In this document: positions 8,009 through 16,036 of the stretch, piece after piece
Position numbering within the stretch: the first letter of the stretch is position 1
Layout of the letters: each line of letters starts with the position of its first letter
NCBI GenBank assembly: GCA_022711755.1
Contig: JAKLEA010000018.1
Coordinates: forward strand, 1-64,000
Origin: Planctomycetota bacterium
GTDB lineage: Bacteria; Planctomycetota; Brocadiia; SM23-32; JAKLEA01
Direction: 5' to 3'
Length of the DNA stretch: 64,000 nucleotides
Notes under the pieces: generated by a model
Told to the model about the DNA's origin: nothing
Seen by the model: the letters and a program-made list of their open reading frames with translations, nothing else
The model's database searches: none
Made by a program: the position numbers and the translations under genes

Positions 8009-10864
8009 GTGTTTTCCGACAAGAAGAAACTGACCGCCGTTCCGGAAGCATTCCGGGACAGGTTCCGAATAGAATCCCTGGAATCCCGCCTGCTGCTGAA
8101 TACGAACATACCGCCGGAAGCGGTTATTGAATCCCCGTTACCGGACGCCGTCATACCTTCCGGCGGGAGCGTTAATCTTCAGGGAAGCGGCACGGATGAG
8201 GATGGCACCATAGTCGAGTGGCGTTGGCTTGTCGCGGGACCTCAATTCATTCAACCATTCTTCGTCGAGGATCCAGGATCTGTCACGCTGCCGATGGATG
8301 GATATTACCTGATTACGCTTACCGCTATTGACGATCAGGGAGACGCCGACGCGACGCCGCCGTTAATAAGCGTCCGCGTGGGAACGCCATTCAATCAGCC
8401 GCCGGACGGAACGATCGTATCTCCGCCGGATGGAATTGAAATCGAACCAGGCGGCGAGGTTGTCCTTTCAGCGACGGCGGCGGACCCGGACGGCGAGGTT
8501 ACCCTGCATTACTGGGTGGTCTACGGCCCGAAAAATTATAACAAGACGTTCGACGTTCAGAATCCGGGCAAGCTCGTCCTTACCGAAGAGGGTTCGTACT
8601 CTTTCGTCTACGTCTGCGCGGACATTTTTTACCAGCCCGATAACACTCCCGCCATTGTGACCGTCACAGTTCGTGAAAAGCCAAAGCCGCCGGATGGAAT
8701 CATTGATTCTCCACTGGCGGATGCCGTGATTCGCCCCGGAGAGAGTGTGGATCTTCAGGCAACCGGCAGCGACCCTGATGGCTCAATCGTATCCTGGAAA
8801 TGGATCATTACGGGGCCGGGGGGATTCGTTTATACGTCCACGGACGAGGATCCCGGCGCGCTGGAACTGACTGCGGTAGGCCCTTATCTTGCCACGCTTA
8901 CCGTTACTGACGATGACGGCGTAGAGGACCCGACACCGGCTGTTGTGGAATTCTCCGTTCAGGACCCGGATAATTTCCCGCCCAATGGAACCATTGACTC
9001 CCCTGTGGATGGAAGCGTCATCCAGCCCGGCGGTTCGATTGACCTTCAGTCATCTGCCACCGATCCCAACGGCGACGACACGGTCGCGACATGGAACTGG
9101 AAGATCACAGGCCCGGACGGGTATGAGAAGACATATTCCGTCGCCGATCCCGGCGCGCTTACGCTTGAGAACGCCGGTATATACACGATAACCCTGACTG
9201 TCGCCGACGAGCAAGGCGCGAAGGACAGCGAACCGGCAGTCTCAATAATTACCGTCGGCATTCCCGGCATGCAGACGCTGGGCGTGATTGAGACGGCCTA
9301 TGGCGCGGGGCGAGTCTATGTCTATGACATGGACGGAGACGACGAAGGCGCGCCGATTGACGGCGATTATGAGAATTACAATCCCCACAACTGGGCCAAT
9401 GACCTGATCATTTTTGGAACGCCGTATGGCGTTGTCATTCAGACCCGCGCGGTAACATACATTGCGGGACAATGGGTTCAGACAGACTTCAGCAACCTGG
9501 GCATCGCTGTTGACGGGAAGCTGCACATTTTTGCTGACCGACGGGTGGGAACCGGAAACATCGCCTTTCTCGCGTCATCGGAAGGCATGGGCAGCGTGTA
9601 TCTGAATTCTGAAGTAACCGGACTGAAAAAGGGCGATTTGCAGGTTACCAGACGTTTCGTCGTCCCGGAGGAATCAGCCCTTTACAACAAGCAGGGCGAT
9701 ATAAACTGGCTGGTCATGGCAGGGGAGGACGCGGCAGGCGCGTCCCTTCTGGGGGACGTGTATGCCGAGGACATTCGGACATTCTTCGCTTCCGGGGATG
9801 TCGCCGGGAACATCAACCTGACCGGAAACTTTCATTATATGAAGGTCGGTTACGCCGCTGCTGCCGACGTGACGGGGAAGATTGAGGCGGCGACTGCGGA
9901 CTGGCTTTTCATAAATGGTTCGCTTACCGGAGAGATCAAGGTTGCTGGCGGGCTGGCGCTGCTTGACGTTTCACAGAACCTGCCCGGCGTTCTGGACGCG
10001 GGTTCAGTGGGAAGGCTTACCGCGCGCGGGAACCTTGCAGGGACGGTCGTGTCAGGAACGACCATCGGATACGCGACCATTGTCGGCAACCTTTCCGGAC
10101 GCATAGAGTCCAAGGGCGACATTGATGCGGTTGTCATTTATGGTTCAGTTGATGGCGCAACGATAATCACCCGCGCCTCGATATTGAATTTCATTGTTTC
10201 CAATGGATTTGACGGTTCGCTGACGGCCAATTATCTCCAGACTTTCGCTGTCATCAGGGGCAACCTGGAAGGGGCGCTTGATTTAGGCGCCGGGGCGGCC
10301 AACGTCATTGTTCTTGACGGCGATTGCAGCGCCGGAATCAGCGCTGATTTCAGTTTCGGCAACGTCTTCGTCGGCAAAGGGACGTTCAGTGGGATGCTCA
10401 GCGCGGACAGGATTGGAGCCGTTGTTGCCCGGGCCACCGGCTCCAACGGCGCTCAGCGCGCCTCAATCGTTGCCGGCTCGCGGATTAACATTCTGCGCAT
10501 TGCCGAGAACATGATTGATACTGATGTCGGCGTAGGCGTGTCAGCCCTTCCGGCAGGTGTCAACGCGGTTCTCGGGAACCTGTATATCGGGGGCAACATC
10601 GAACGAAGCAACATTCTGGCCGGCATTTGGAATGATCCTGACGGCACGAGTCCGTTCAGTTCCGGAGCGGAAGATGGAACGCCATATGTTCCAGCCGGTT
10701 TCCTTGGAACGTCCCGCCTTGCCAACGTATTCATTGGAGGCGCGATAGGTACCCCGGGCGAGACTGATACGCGCTGGGCCATCGCGTCAAAAGACACCCC
10801 CTACAGTTTCCGCCCCGCGAATCCGGCGCCGAAATACAACGATATTGTTGTAGATGTGGATTAA
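8009..10864 (+). CDS. Large LEPR-XLL-type surface protein with four PKD-like repeats
   Basis: I place the start at the GTG at 8009 because GAGGAGG ends 8 bases before it; the in-frame ATG at 7955 has no such site. The 951-residue product lacks a classical signal peptide. It instead has the motif ESLESRLLLN near residues 23-32, matching the LEPR-XLL signature that marks exported or surface proteins in Planctomycetes-like bacteria. Four tandem PKD-like domains follow (about residues 35-425), each opening PP(D/E/N)GTIxSP-like and containing DPDG plus a W-x-W segment. The remaining 500 residues are Gly/Ala/Val-rich with short repeats (GNLAGTVVSGT, GDIDAVVIYGSVDG) that suggest a beta-helix or beta-solenoid, as in adhesins. 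Surface attachment or glycan binding is an inference. The gene stands alone and converges with the kinase gene. Confidence 0.8.
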   Translation: MFSDKKKLTAVPEAFRDRFRIESLESRLLLNTNIPPEAVIESPLPDAVIPSGGSVNLQGSGTDEDGTIVEWRWLVAGPQFIQPFFVEDPGSVTLPMDGYYLITLTAIDDQGDADATPPLISVRVGTPFNQPPDGTIVSPPDGIEIEPGGEVVLSATAADPDGEVTLHYWVVYGPKNYNKTFDVQNPGKLVLTEEGSYSFVYVCADIFYQPDNTPAIVTVTVREKPKPPDGIIDSPLADAVIRPGESVDLQATGSDPDGSIVSWKWIITGPGGFVYTSTDEDPGALELTAVGPYLATLTVTDDDGVEDPTPAVVEFSVQDPDNFPPNGTIDSPVDGSVIQPGGSIDLQSSATDPNGDDTVATWNWKITGPDGYEKTYSVADPGALTLENAGIYTITLTVADEQGAKDSEPAVSIITVGIPGMQTLGVIETAYGAGRVYVYDMDGDDEGAPIDGDYENYNPHNWANDLIIFGTPYGVVIQTRAVTYIAGQWVQTDFSNLGIAVDGKLHIFADRRVGTGNIAFLASSEGMGSVYLNSEVTGLKKGDLQVTRRFVVPEESALYNKQGDINWLVMAGEDAAGASLLGDVYAEDIRTFFASGDVAGNINLTGNFHYMKVGYAAAADVTGKIEAATADWLFINGSLTGEIKVAGGLALLDVSQNLPGVLDAGSVGRLTARGNLAGTVVSGTTIGYATIVGNLSGRIESKGDIDAVVIYGSVDGATIITRASILNFIVSNGFDGSLTANYLQTFAVIRGNLEGALDLGAGAANVIVLDGDCSAGISADFSFGNVFVGKGTFSGMLSADRIGAVVARATGSNGAQRASIVAGSRINILRIAENMIDTDVGVGVSALPAGVNAVLGNLYIGGNIERSNILAGIWNDPDGTSPFSSGAEDGTPYVPAGFLGTSRLANVFIGGAIGTPGETDTRWAIASKDTPYSFRPANPAPKYNDIVVDVD

Positions 10865-10889
10865 TTTCCACGCCTGTTGCGGCGGGCAT

Positions 10890-12227
10890 TTATGGAACAA
10901 TAATCTCAGTGCGGCCGATGCGGATGATGTCCCCGGAGTGAAGTTTGGCATTTAAGATTCTCTTGCCGTTCACGTGGGTCCCATTAGCGCTGCCGCAATC
11001 GGTTATGGAGAACTCGCCGTTGGCGCAAGTGATTATGCAGTGGGCTTTTGAGGCAAGAGGGTCAGGGATGACGACTTCGCTTGAGGCAATGTCTCTGCCC
11101 AGGTAGGATTCCTGGCCCTCGCGGACGGAGAAGAAGAATCGCTGCCCTGTTGCAAGCCTTGCGCAGAATAGTTTTTTCCGGCTGGCTTCGCGTAGTTCGG
11201 CTTCCATATTTTGCGCGGCATCGCTGTTCTGCGCAGGAGGCGCATCGTTTTCCCTGACGGTTGTCTCTTCGGTTCCGTCCGCGGCTCCGCGAGTTGCTTT
11301 ATTATGCATCAGGCTGCCAATGAGGCACGCCGTGACATCAACAATAAGATCGGCGGGAGTGGCATAACGATCTTCAGGCAGTTTGGCGGTCATTTTCCTG
11401 ACGACGGCGGCGGTCTTCTCAGAGATTTCCGGGCACATCTCGCGGATGTCCGGGACCGGTTCGTTCATCTGTTTCAGCACTATCTCTACAGGCGTTCCTG
11501 TGAATGGGAACCTTCCGGTGAGCATGGTGAACAGGACCAGGCCGAGGCTGTAGATGTCAGCCCGAATGTCAATTTCCGGAGCGCGGCGGGCCTGTTCGGG
11601 GGATAGGAATCGCGGGGTTCCGACAACAAGGACTGGAGGGGTGCGGAATTTCTTGTCCGGTTGTATTAATGCCTCTCGTTCTGCCGCGTAGGCGTCCCCG
11701 ACGAATTTAACCAGACCGAAATCCGTCACTTTTACGTGGCCGGTGTTCGTGACCAGAATGTTTTTTGGCTTGATGTCCCTGTGAACCATACCCATCTGGT
11801 TGGCATGGTCGAGCGCCTTGGCAACCTGGAGGGTGATTGACAGGCTGGCGTGCTCCGGCAGGCGCCCGCGGCGTCTGAGCAGGTCCTCGAGCGAACAGCC
11901 TTCAACGAATTCCATGGCAAGATAGTAGAGATTTCCCTGTCTGCCGCAACCCAGCCCCTTGACTATATTCGGATGATTCAGTCTTGCTATGGCTTCCACT
12001 TCTCTGACCAGTCTTTCGTACCAGGGACGCGAGCTGTAAATCAGCTTGCGGGAAAGAACTTTCAGGGCGACATCCCGACTGTTTTCCACGTCTTTAGCTT
12101 TGAAAAGGACGCCCATGCTGCCCCTGCCGACGAGTTCAAGGACGTCGTAGCGGTTGACCTTCTTGCCGACGAGTTCAACCTCCCCGTCGGGTTGTTCCGG
12201 TGTAATGTCCTGGATAATTTCACTCAT
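10890..12227 (-). CDS. Serine/threonine protein kinase with C-terminal FHA domain
   Basis: The 445-residue protein has an intact Hanks-type kinase domain (about residues 26-290): glycine loop GRGSMG, catalytic Lys56 in VALKV, HRD at 149-151 followed by KPKN, DFG at 169-171, and a TPRFLSPEQ activation-segment end. A linker of about 60 residues leads to an FHA domain (about 360-445) with GRD, SKAHC and SANGTHVNGK motifs, which should bind phosphothreonine. No transmembrane segment is seen, so it is predicted cytoplasmic, unlike PknB-type receptors. It is divergent from the exported caspase-FGE gene and shares a 235-base control region with it. The FHA domain may bind the kinase's own phosphosites or a partner. 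Confidence 0.93.
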   Translation of the reverse strand: MSEIIQDITPEQPDGEVELVGKKVNRYDVLELVGRGSMGVLFKAKDVENSRDVALKVLSRKLIYSSRPWYERLVREVEAIARLNHPNIVKGLGCGRQGNLYYLAMEFVEGCSLEDLLRRRGRLPEHASLSITLQVAKALDHANQMGMVHRDIKPKNILVTNTGHVKVTDFGLVKFVGDAYAAEREALIQPDKKFRTPPVLVVGTPRFLSPEQARRAPEIDIRADIYSLGLVLFTMLTGRFPFTGTPVEIVLKQMNEPVPDIREMCPEISEKTAAVVRKMTAKLPEDRYATPADLIVDVTACLIGSLMHNKATRGAADGTEETTVRENDAPPAQNSDAAQNMEAELREASRKKLFCARLATGQRFFFSVREGQESYLGRDIASSEVVIPDPLASKAHCIITCANGEFSITDCGSANGTHVNGKRILNAKLHSGDIIRIGRTEIIVP

Positions 12228-12267
12228 GTGAGGTTTCAGGCGGGAGAATCTTTCCGCCGAAGGCTAT

Positions 12268-12293
12268 GATATCCGAGATGGACGGCGGATATC
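12268..12293. promoter_or_regulatory. Inverted repeat in the kinase/caspase control region, operator candidate
   Basis: GATATCC (12268-12274) and GGATATC (12287-12293) form a perfect 7-base inverted repeat with a 12-base spacer. It lies 40-65 bases upstream of the kinase start and about 70 bases before the promoter of the opposite gene. A regulator-binding site is plausible; no regulator is adjacent. Confidence 0.35.
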
Positions 12294-12361
12294 CAGTGAC
12301 CACTCCGGGGAGAACACACCTGCAAACGTCATAGATGGTGACGCGGTATTTTTTTCAAGTG

Positions 12362-12390
12362 TTGAGTATTCAAGGTGAAGTCGTTAGAAT
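12362..12390 (+). promoter_or_regulatory. Promoter of the caspase-FGE gene
   Basis: TTGAGT (12362-12367) and TAGAAT (12385-12390, five of six) are separated by exactly 17 bases. The predicted leader to the ATG at 12463 is about 65 bases. Confidence 0.5.
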
Positions 12391-12462
12391 ACAAACACAC
12401 CATTCATGTTGATTGCAATTGTGGATGTGATGACGCGCCGAGAGGATTGATTGAGGGCAGTG

Positions 12463-14571
12463 ATGATGCGCGGCGGGAAAACAGGATTGGCTGCGGCATT
12501 GATAGCGATTGTGATCTGCGCATTGCCCTTGCGCGGCGATGGGGAGATGCGCGGCATACACGCCGTCACCAAGACAGGCGCGTCCGTCCAGTTGTACAAC
12601 GAATATCATGCTCTGGTGATCGGGGTCAGCGAGTATGAGAAATGGCCTGATCTGCCCAACACGGTCAAGGATGCGCAGGAAGTTTCCGAGGCGCTGAAGG
12701 GGATCGGGTTCAAGACCACGCTCCTCGAAAATCCCGACTCCGAACAACTGAACAGGGCTTTGACCGGGTTTGCTTACAGCACTGGCGGCATAGAAAACCG
12801 CGCCCTGCTTCTCTACTTTGCCGGGCACGGCGAGACGGTTGAAATGGCCGACGGCACTAAGCTGGGATACATCGTCCCGTCGGATTGCCCGTTGCAGAAG
12901 GACGACCCGCTCGAGTTTGACACGAAGGCCATTAGCATGCAGCGCATAGAGACCCTGTGCAAACTGGTGCGCAGTCGTCACGTGCTGGCGCTTTTTGATT
13001 CCTGTTTTTCCGGCTCGCTGTTCAGCCTGACAAGGGCGGCGCCGACTGATATCAGCGAAAAGACATCCATGCCGGTCAGACAGTTTGTCACCGCCGGCGC
13101 GGCGGACGAGCCGGTTCCGGACCAGAGCATATTCAAGATATGTTTTATTGATGCGCTTAAGGGCGACGCCGATTTGAATCAGGACTTCTTCGTCACCGGA
13201 TCGGAACTTGGCATGTATCTCAACAGCCAGGTTGTCAACTATTCCAGAGGTTCCCAGCATCCGCAATATGGCAAAATAAACAATCCGAAGCTGGACAAGG
13301 GCGACTTCGTCATTGCCCTGCCGAAGCCTCCGGAACCTAAGCCTGAACCGGCTCCCGAACCAAAACCAGAACCGACACCGGAGCCAAAGCCTGAACCGGT
13401 TCCGGAACCTAAACCAGTCACGGAGCCTGTTCCTGAACCAAAACCAGCAACAGGTCCGGCTTCCGAACCGGCAGCCGAGCCAAAGCCGCCGGTCCAGCCG
13501 GTTGAAACACCGGATGTTGAACCGGAAAAGCCGCCGCTTGTTACCAAGATTATTAAGAAGTCAGGCAAATTGATGCTGGATATCTATCCGCCGGGAAGCG
13601 ATGTATGTCTTGACGGCCAATCCATAGGGCAAAGCGATTCCAACGCGAAATTTCAGATGGAAGGTCTCGATGCCGGTGTTCATGCGTTGAGAGTAACAAA
13701 GGAAGGTCACGTTCCGTTCGAGTATGATCTGGAGTTGCAACCGGGCGGAGATATAAAATTCGCCATCAAACTTGAGCCGGAGAAGCCACCGATACCCGCA
13801 TGGGCTTCTGTACTCGACCAGGGGCAACTGCGCGAGGCGCAGAACGTGGGCCAGCCGCCGGCCTATGAGAACTCGGCCGGAATCCGAATGGCCTTCATTC
13901 CCAAGGGCGAATACGTGATGGGTACTGCGGACGTTGATGGCTTCATGGCTCGATTCGGAAATAAGCGGTCGGCTTATAGCTATGAGCTTCCGGCGCACAA
14001 GGTTGATATCAAAAAGCCGTTCTATATGAGCATGCATGAGGTGACCCGCGCACAATATGCGCGTGTGACCGGGGGAACCGTGATCGAAGGGGAGGAAGGG
14101 CAGTTGCCGGTAGGCAACATCAGTTGGAACAGAGCTACGGAATTCTGCGCCGCTCTTTCGACAATCGAAAACAGGGAATATCGCCTTCCAACCGAGGAGG
14201 AATGGGAATACGCGTGCAGGGCCGGCAGCAACACCGCTTTCTTCTTCGGTAATGACGAGAAGGAACTGGACAATTACGCATGGTACAGGTCAAATGCCGG
14301 CGGAATGATACATCCCGTCGGGGGCAAGACGCCGAACGGATGGGGTCTGTATGACATGCTGGGCAACGTATGGGAATGGTGCAACGATCCATTCCGCGAG
14401 ACATATTCCAGCAAGGAACCTGTGAAGGAAATGGGCGTTCTGCACCGCACGATACGCGGCGGCGCGATGGACGGCATGCACGGTTCCGTGCGATCAGCCT
14501 TCAGGCGTGGGTTGACGAGCGGCGGGGCATACGGGAACATCGGTTTCAGGGTGTTGACGCCGGTTGAATAA
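12463..14571 (+). CDS. Exported caspase-like (C14) protease with PEGA and FGE-sulfatase domains
   Basis: The product (702 residues from the ATG at 12463; a TTG at 12451 is also possible) begins with a signal peptide. A caspase-like domain follows (about residues 45-260), with catalytic His122 in YFAGHGE and Cys181 in LFDSCFSG. Next come a Pro-Glu-Pro-Lys-rich linker (about 287-360), probably spanning cell wall or periplasm, and a PEGA domain (about 368-442). An FGE/SUMF1-like domain occupies about 446-702 (MAFIPKGEYVMG, RLPTEEEWEYACRAG, GNVWEWC, and the closing GGAYGNIGFRVL). The FGE fold also serves as a ligand-binding scaffold, so formylglycine formation is not implied. The protein may be a ligand-triggered protease. 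Its promoter faces away from the Ser/Thr kinase gene. Confidence 0.9.
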   Translation: MMRGGKTGLAAALIAIVICALPLRGDGEMRGIHAVTKTGASVQLYNEYHALVIGVSEYEKWPDLPNTVKDAQEVSEALKGIGFKTTLLENPDSEQLNRALTGFAYSTGGIENRALLLYFAGHGETVEMADGTKLGYIVPSDCPLQKDDPLEFDTKAISMQRIETLCKLVRSRHVLALFDSCFSGSLFSLTRAAPTDISEKTSMPVRQFVTAGAADEPVPDQSIFKICFIDALKGDADLNQDFFVTGSELGMYLNSQVVNYSRGSQHPQYGKINNPKLDKGDFVIALPKPPEPKPEPAPEPKPEPTPEPKPEPVPEPKPVTEPVPEPKPATGPASEPAAEPKPPVQPVETPDVEPEKPPLVTKIIKKSGKLMLDIYPPGSDVCLDGQSIGQSDSNAKFQMEGLDAGVHALRVTKEGHVPFEYDLELQPGGDIKFAIKLEPEKPPIPAWASVLDQGQLREAQNVGQPPAYENSAGIRMAFIPKGEYVMGTADVDGFMARFGNKRSAYSYELPAHKVDIKKPFYMSMHEVTRAQYARVTGGTVIEGEEGQLPVGNISWNRATEFCAALSTIENREYRLPTEEEWEYACRAGSNTAFFFGNDEKELDNYAWYRSNAGGMIHPVGGKTPNGWGLYDMLGNVWEWCNDPFRETYSSKEPVKEMGVLHRTIRGGAMDGMHGSVRSAFRRGLTSGGAYGNIGFRVLTPVE

Positions 14572-14607
14572 GGCCGCGCGCGGGGTCGGGAAGAGGCGAC
14601 AAAATAT

Positions 14608-14637
14608 TTGACTTCCGGTTGCCGTCCGGAGTATCGT
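14608..14637 (+). promoter_or_regulatory. Promoter candidate for lysA
   Basis: TTGACT (14608-14613) and TATCGT (14632-14637) are 18 bases apart, about 90 bases before the chosen lysA start. The -10 match is moderate (four of six). Confidence 0.35.
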
Positions 14638-14728
14638 AAGTTCCATACCGGCTAAGAACTTGCCGGGTTTCCGGTCGCCGCCGAGGGGCTGTCTTTCCAG
14701 GGTGGCGGAAGAGAGGAGTAACACAAGC

Positions 14729-16036
14729 TTGTTCGACTACCGAAATGGTTCTCTGTACTGCGACTGCGTTCCCATTCGCCACGTGGCGGAAAAGTGCGGC
14801 ACGCCGTGTTACGTCTACAGCAGAGCGTCCTTTGTTGAACGCTACGGAAATATCGCCAGGGCGTTCGGGCGGTTCAATCCGCTGGTCTGCTTCTCGATCA
14901 AGTCCTGCTCGAACCTCAGCCTGTTGAAGCTGTTATGCAGGGAAGGTTCGGGTTTCGATGTCGTTTCCGGCGGCGAAATCTACCGGGCGCTCAGCGTCGG
15001 GGCTGATCCGTCAAAGATCGTCTATGCCGGCGTGGGCAAGACGGCGGACGAGATCAGGTATGCCCTGAATCAGAACATCCTGATGTTCAACATCGAGAGC
15101 GTGCCCGAGCTGGAGGCGATCAATGCAATCGCAGGCTCGTGCGGCAGGAGGGCCAGGGCTGCGCTGCGGGTGAATCCGGACGTTGACGCCAAAACGCACG
15201 CCAAGACGACAACGGGCAAAAAGGAGAACAAATTCGGCATAACGCTGGAGACCGCCTTCAGGTTGTTTGCGTCAGGCAAGGACTACCCGAATGTCGAGCT
15301 GTGCGGAGTGCATCTGCATCTGGGCAGTCCCATCTACTCCACGGAGCCATATGAGCAGGCGCTTGACCGTGTGAGCGGTCCGATCGCAGAAGCGAGAAAG
15401 ACCGGCGCGAAGATTGAATATATAAATATCGGCGGTGGCTACTGCATTTCATACACCGGCGATCCGGTGATAGAGCCGAAGGATTACGCATCCGCTCTGG
15501 AGTCGCGGCTGGCCGCGCTGGGATGCAAGCTTATCCTTGAGCCGGGGCGTTACATTTCCGCGCCGTCTGCCGCGCTGATAGCGCGGATCATCTACAGGAA
15601 GGTCACGGAACACGGCAAGGTCTTCCTGATCTGTGACGGGGCGATGAACGACCTGATCCGGCCGACTCTTTATGAGGCGAAGCACCGGATCATCCCGGTA
15701 GAGCTGTCGGAAGAGTCATCTGGTTGCCGCAATAAAGATAAAAGTAAGTCTGGACTTTCAGCCCCGGAAGTGGTAGACATAGTTGGACCTGTGTGCGAAA
15801 GCGGAGATTACCTGGGCAAGGGCGTGGAACTGCCGCAGATGTCCGCAGGGCAGTATCTTGCCGTTCTTGACGCCGGGGCGTACGGATTTTCAATGAGTTC
15901 ATGCTACAACTCGCGCCCGCGGGCGTGCGAAGCGCTTGTGGAAGGCGACACGTTCAGAGTTATCCGCGACAGAGAGACATGCGAAGCTCTGGTCAGAGGA
16001 GAGCAGGAGCACCTTTTGGAAGGAGACAGAAACTGA
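14729..16036 (+). CDS. lysA: Diaminopimelate decarboxylase LysA
   Basis: The PLP-dependent enzyme converts meso-diaminopimelate to L-lysine, the last step of the DAP pathway. I chose the TTG at 14729 (435 residues): GAGGAG lies 10 bases upstream, and the family N-terminus begins here; an earlier TTG at 14660 adds 23 atypical residues. Family marks are the PLP lysine in FSIKSCSN, GFDVVSGGE, the HLHLGSPIY segment, the glycine-rich GGGYCISY, EPGRYISAPSA, and the active-site CESGDYLG contributed to the partner subunit. The fold is an alanine-racemase-like barrel plus a beta domain. The stop codon overlaps the next ATG by one base (TGATG), indicating translational coupling to the HEAT-repeat gene. 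A carboxynorspermidine decarboxylase is the main alternative, but the DAP-decarboxylase motifs fit better. Confidence 0.9.
   Translation: MFDYRNGSLYCDCVPIRHVAEKCGTPCYVYSRASFVERYGNIARAFGRFNPLVCFSIKSCSNLSLLKLLCREGSGFDVVSGGEIYRALSVGADPSKIVYAGVGKTADEIRYALNQNILMFNIESVPELEAINAIAGSCGRRARAALRVNPDVDAKTHAKTTTGKKENKFGITLETAFRLFASGKDYPNVELCGVHLHLGSPIYSTEPYEQALDRVSGPIAEARKTGAKIEYINIGGGYCISYTGDPVIEPKDYASALESRLAALGCKLILEPGRYISAPSAALIARIIYRKVTEHGKVFLICDGAMNDLIRPTLYEAKHRIIPVELSEESSGCRNKDKSKSGLSAPEVVDIVGPVCESGDYLGKGVELPQMSAGQYLAVLDAGAYGFSMSSCYNSRPRACEALVEGDTFRVIRDRETCEALVRGEQEHLLEGDRN

Noticed and set aside
12370..13266. A 298-codon minus-strand open frame opposite the caspase domain
   Set aside because: The plus strand encodes a caspase domain with both catalytic motifs; the antisense frame has no family features.
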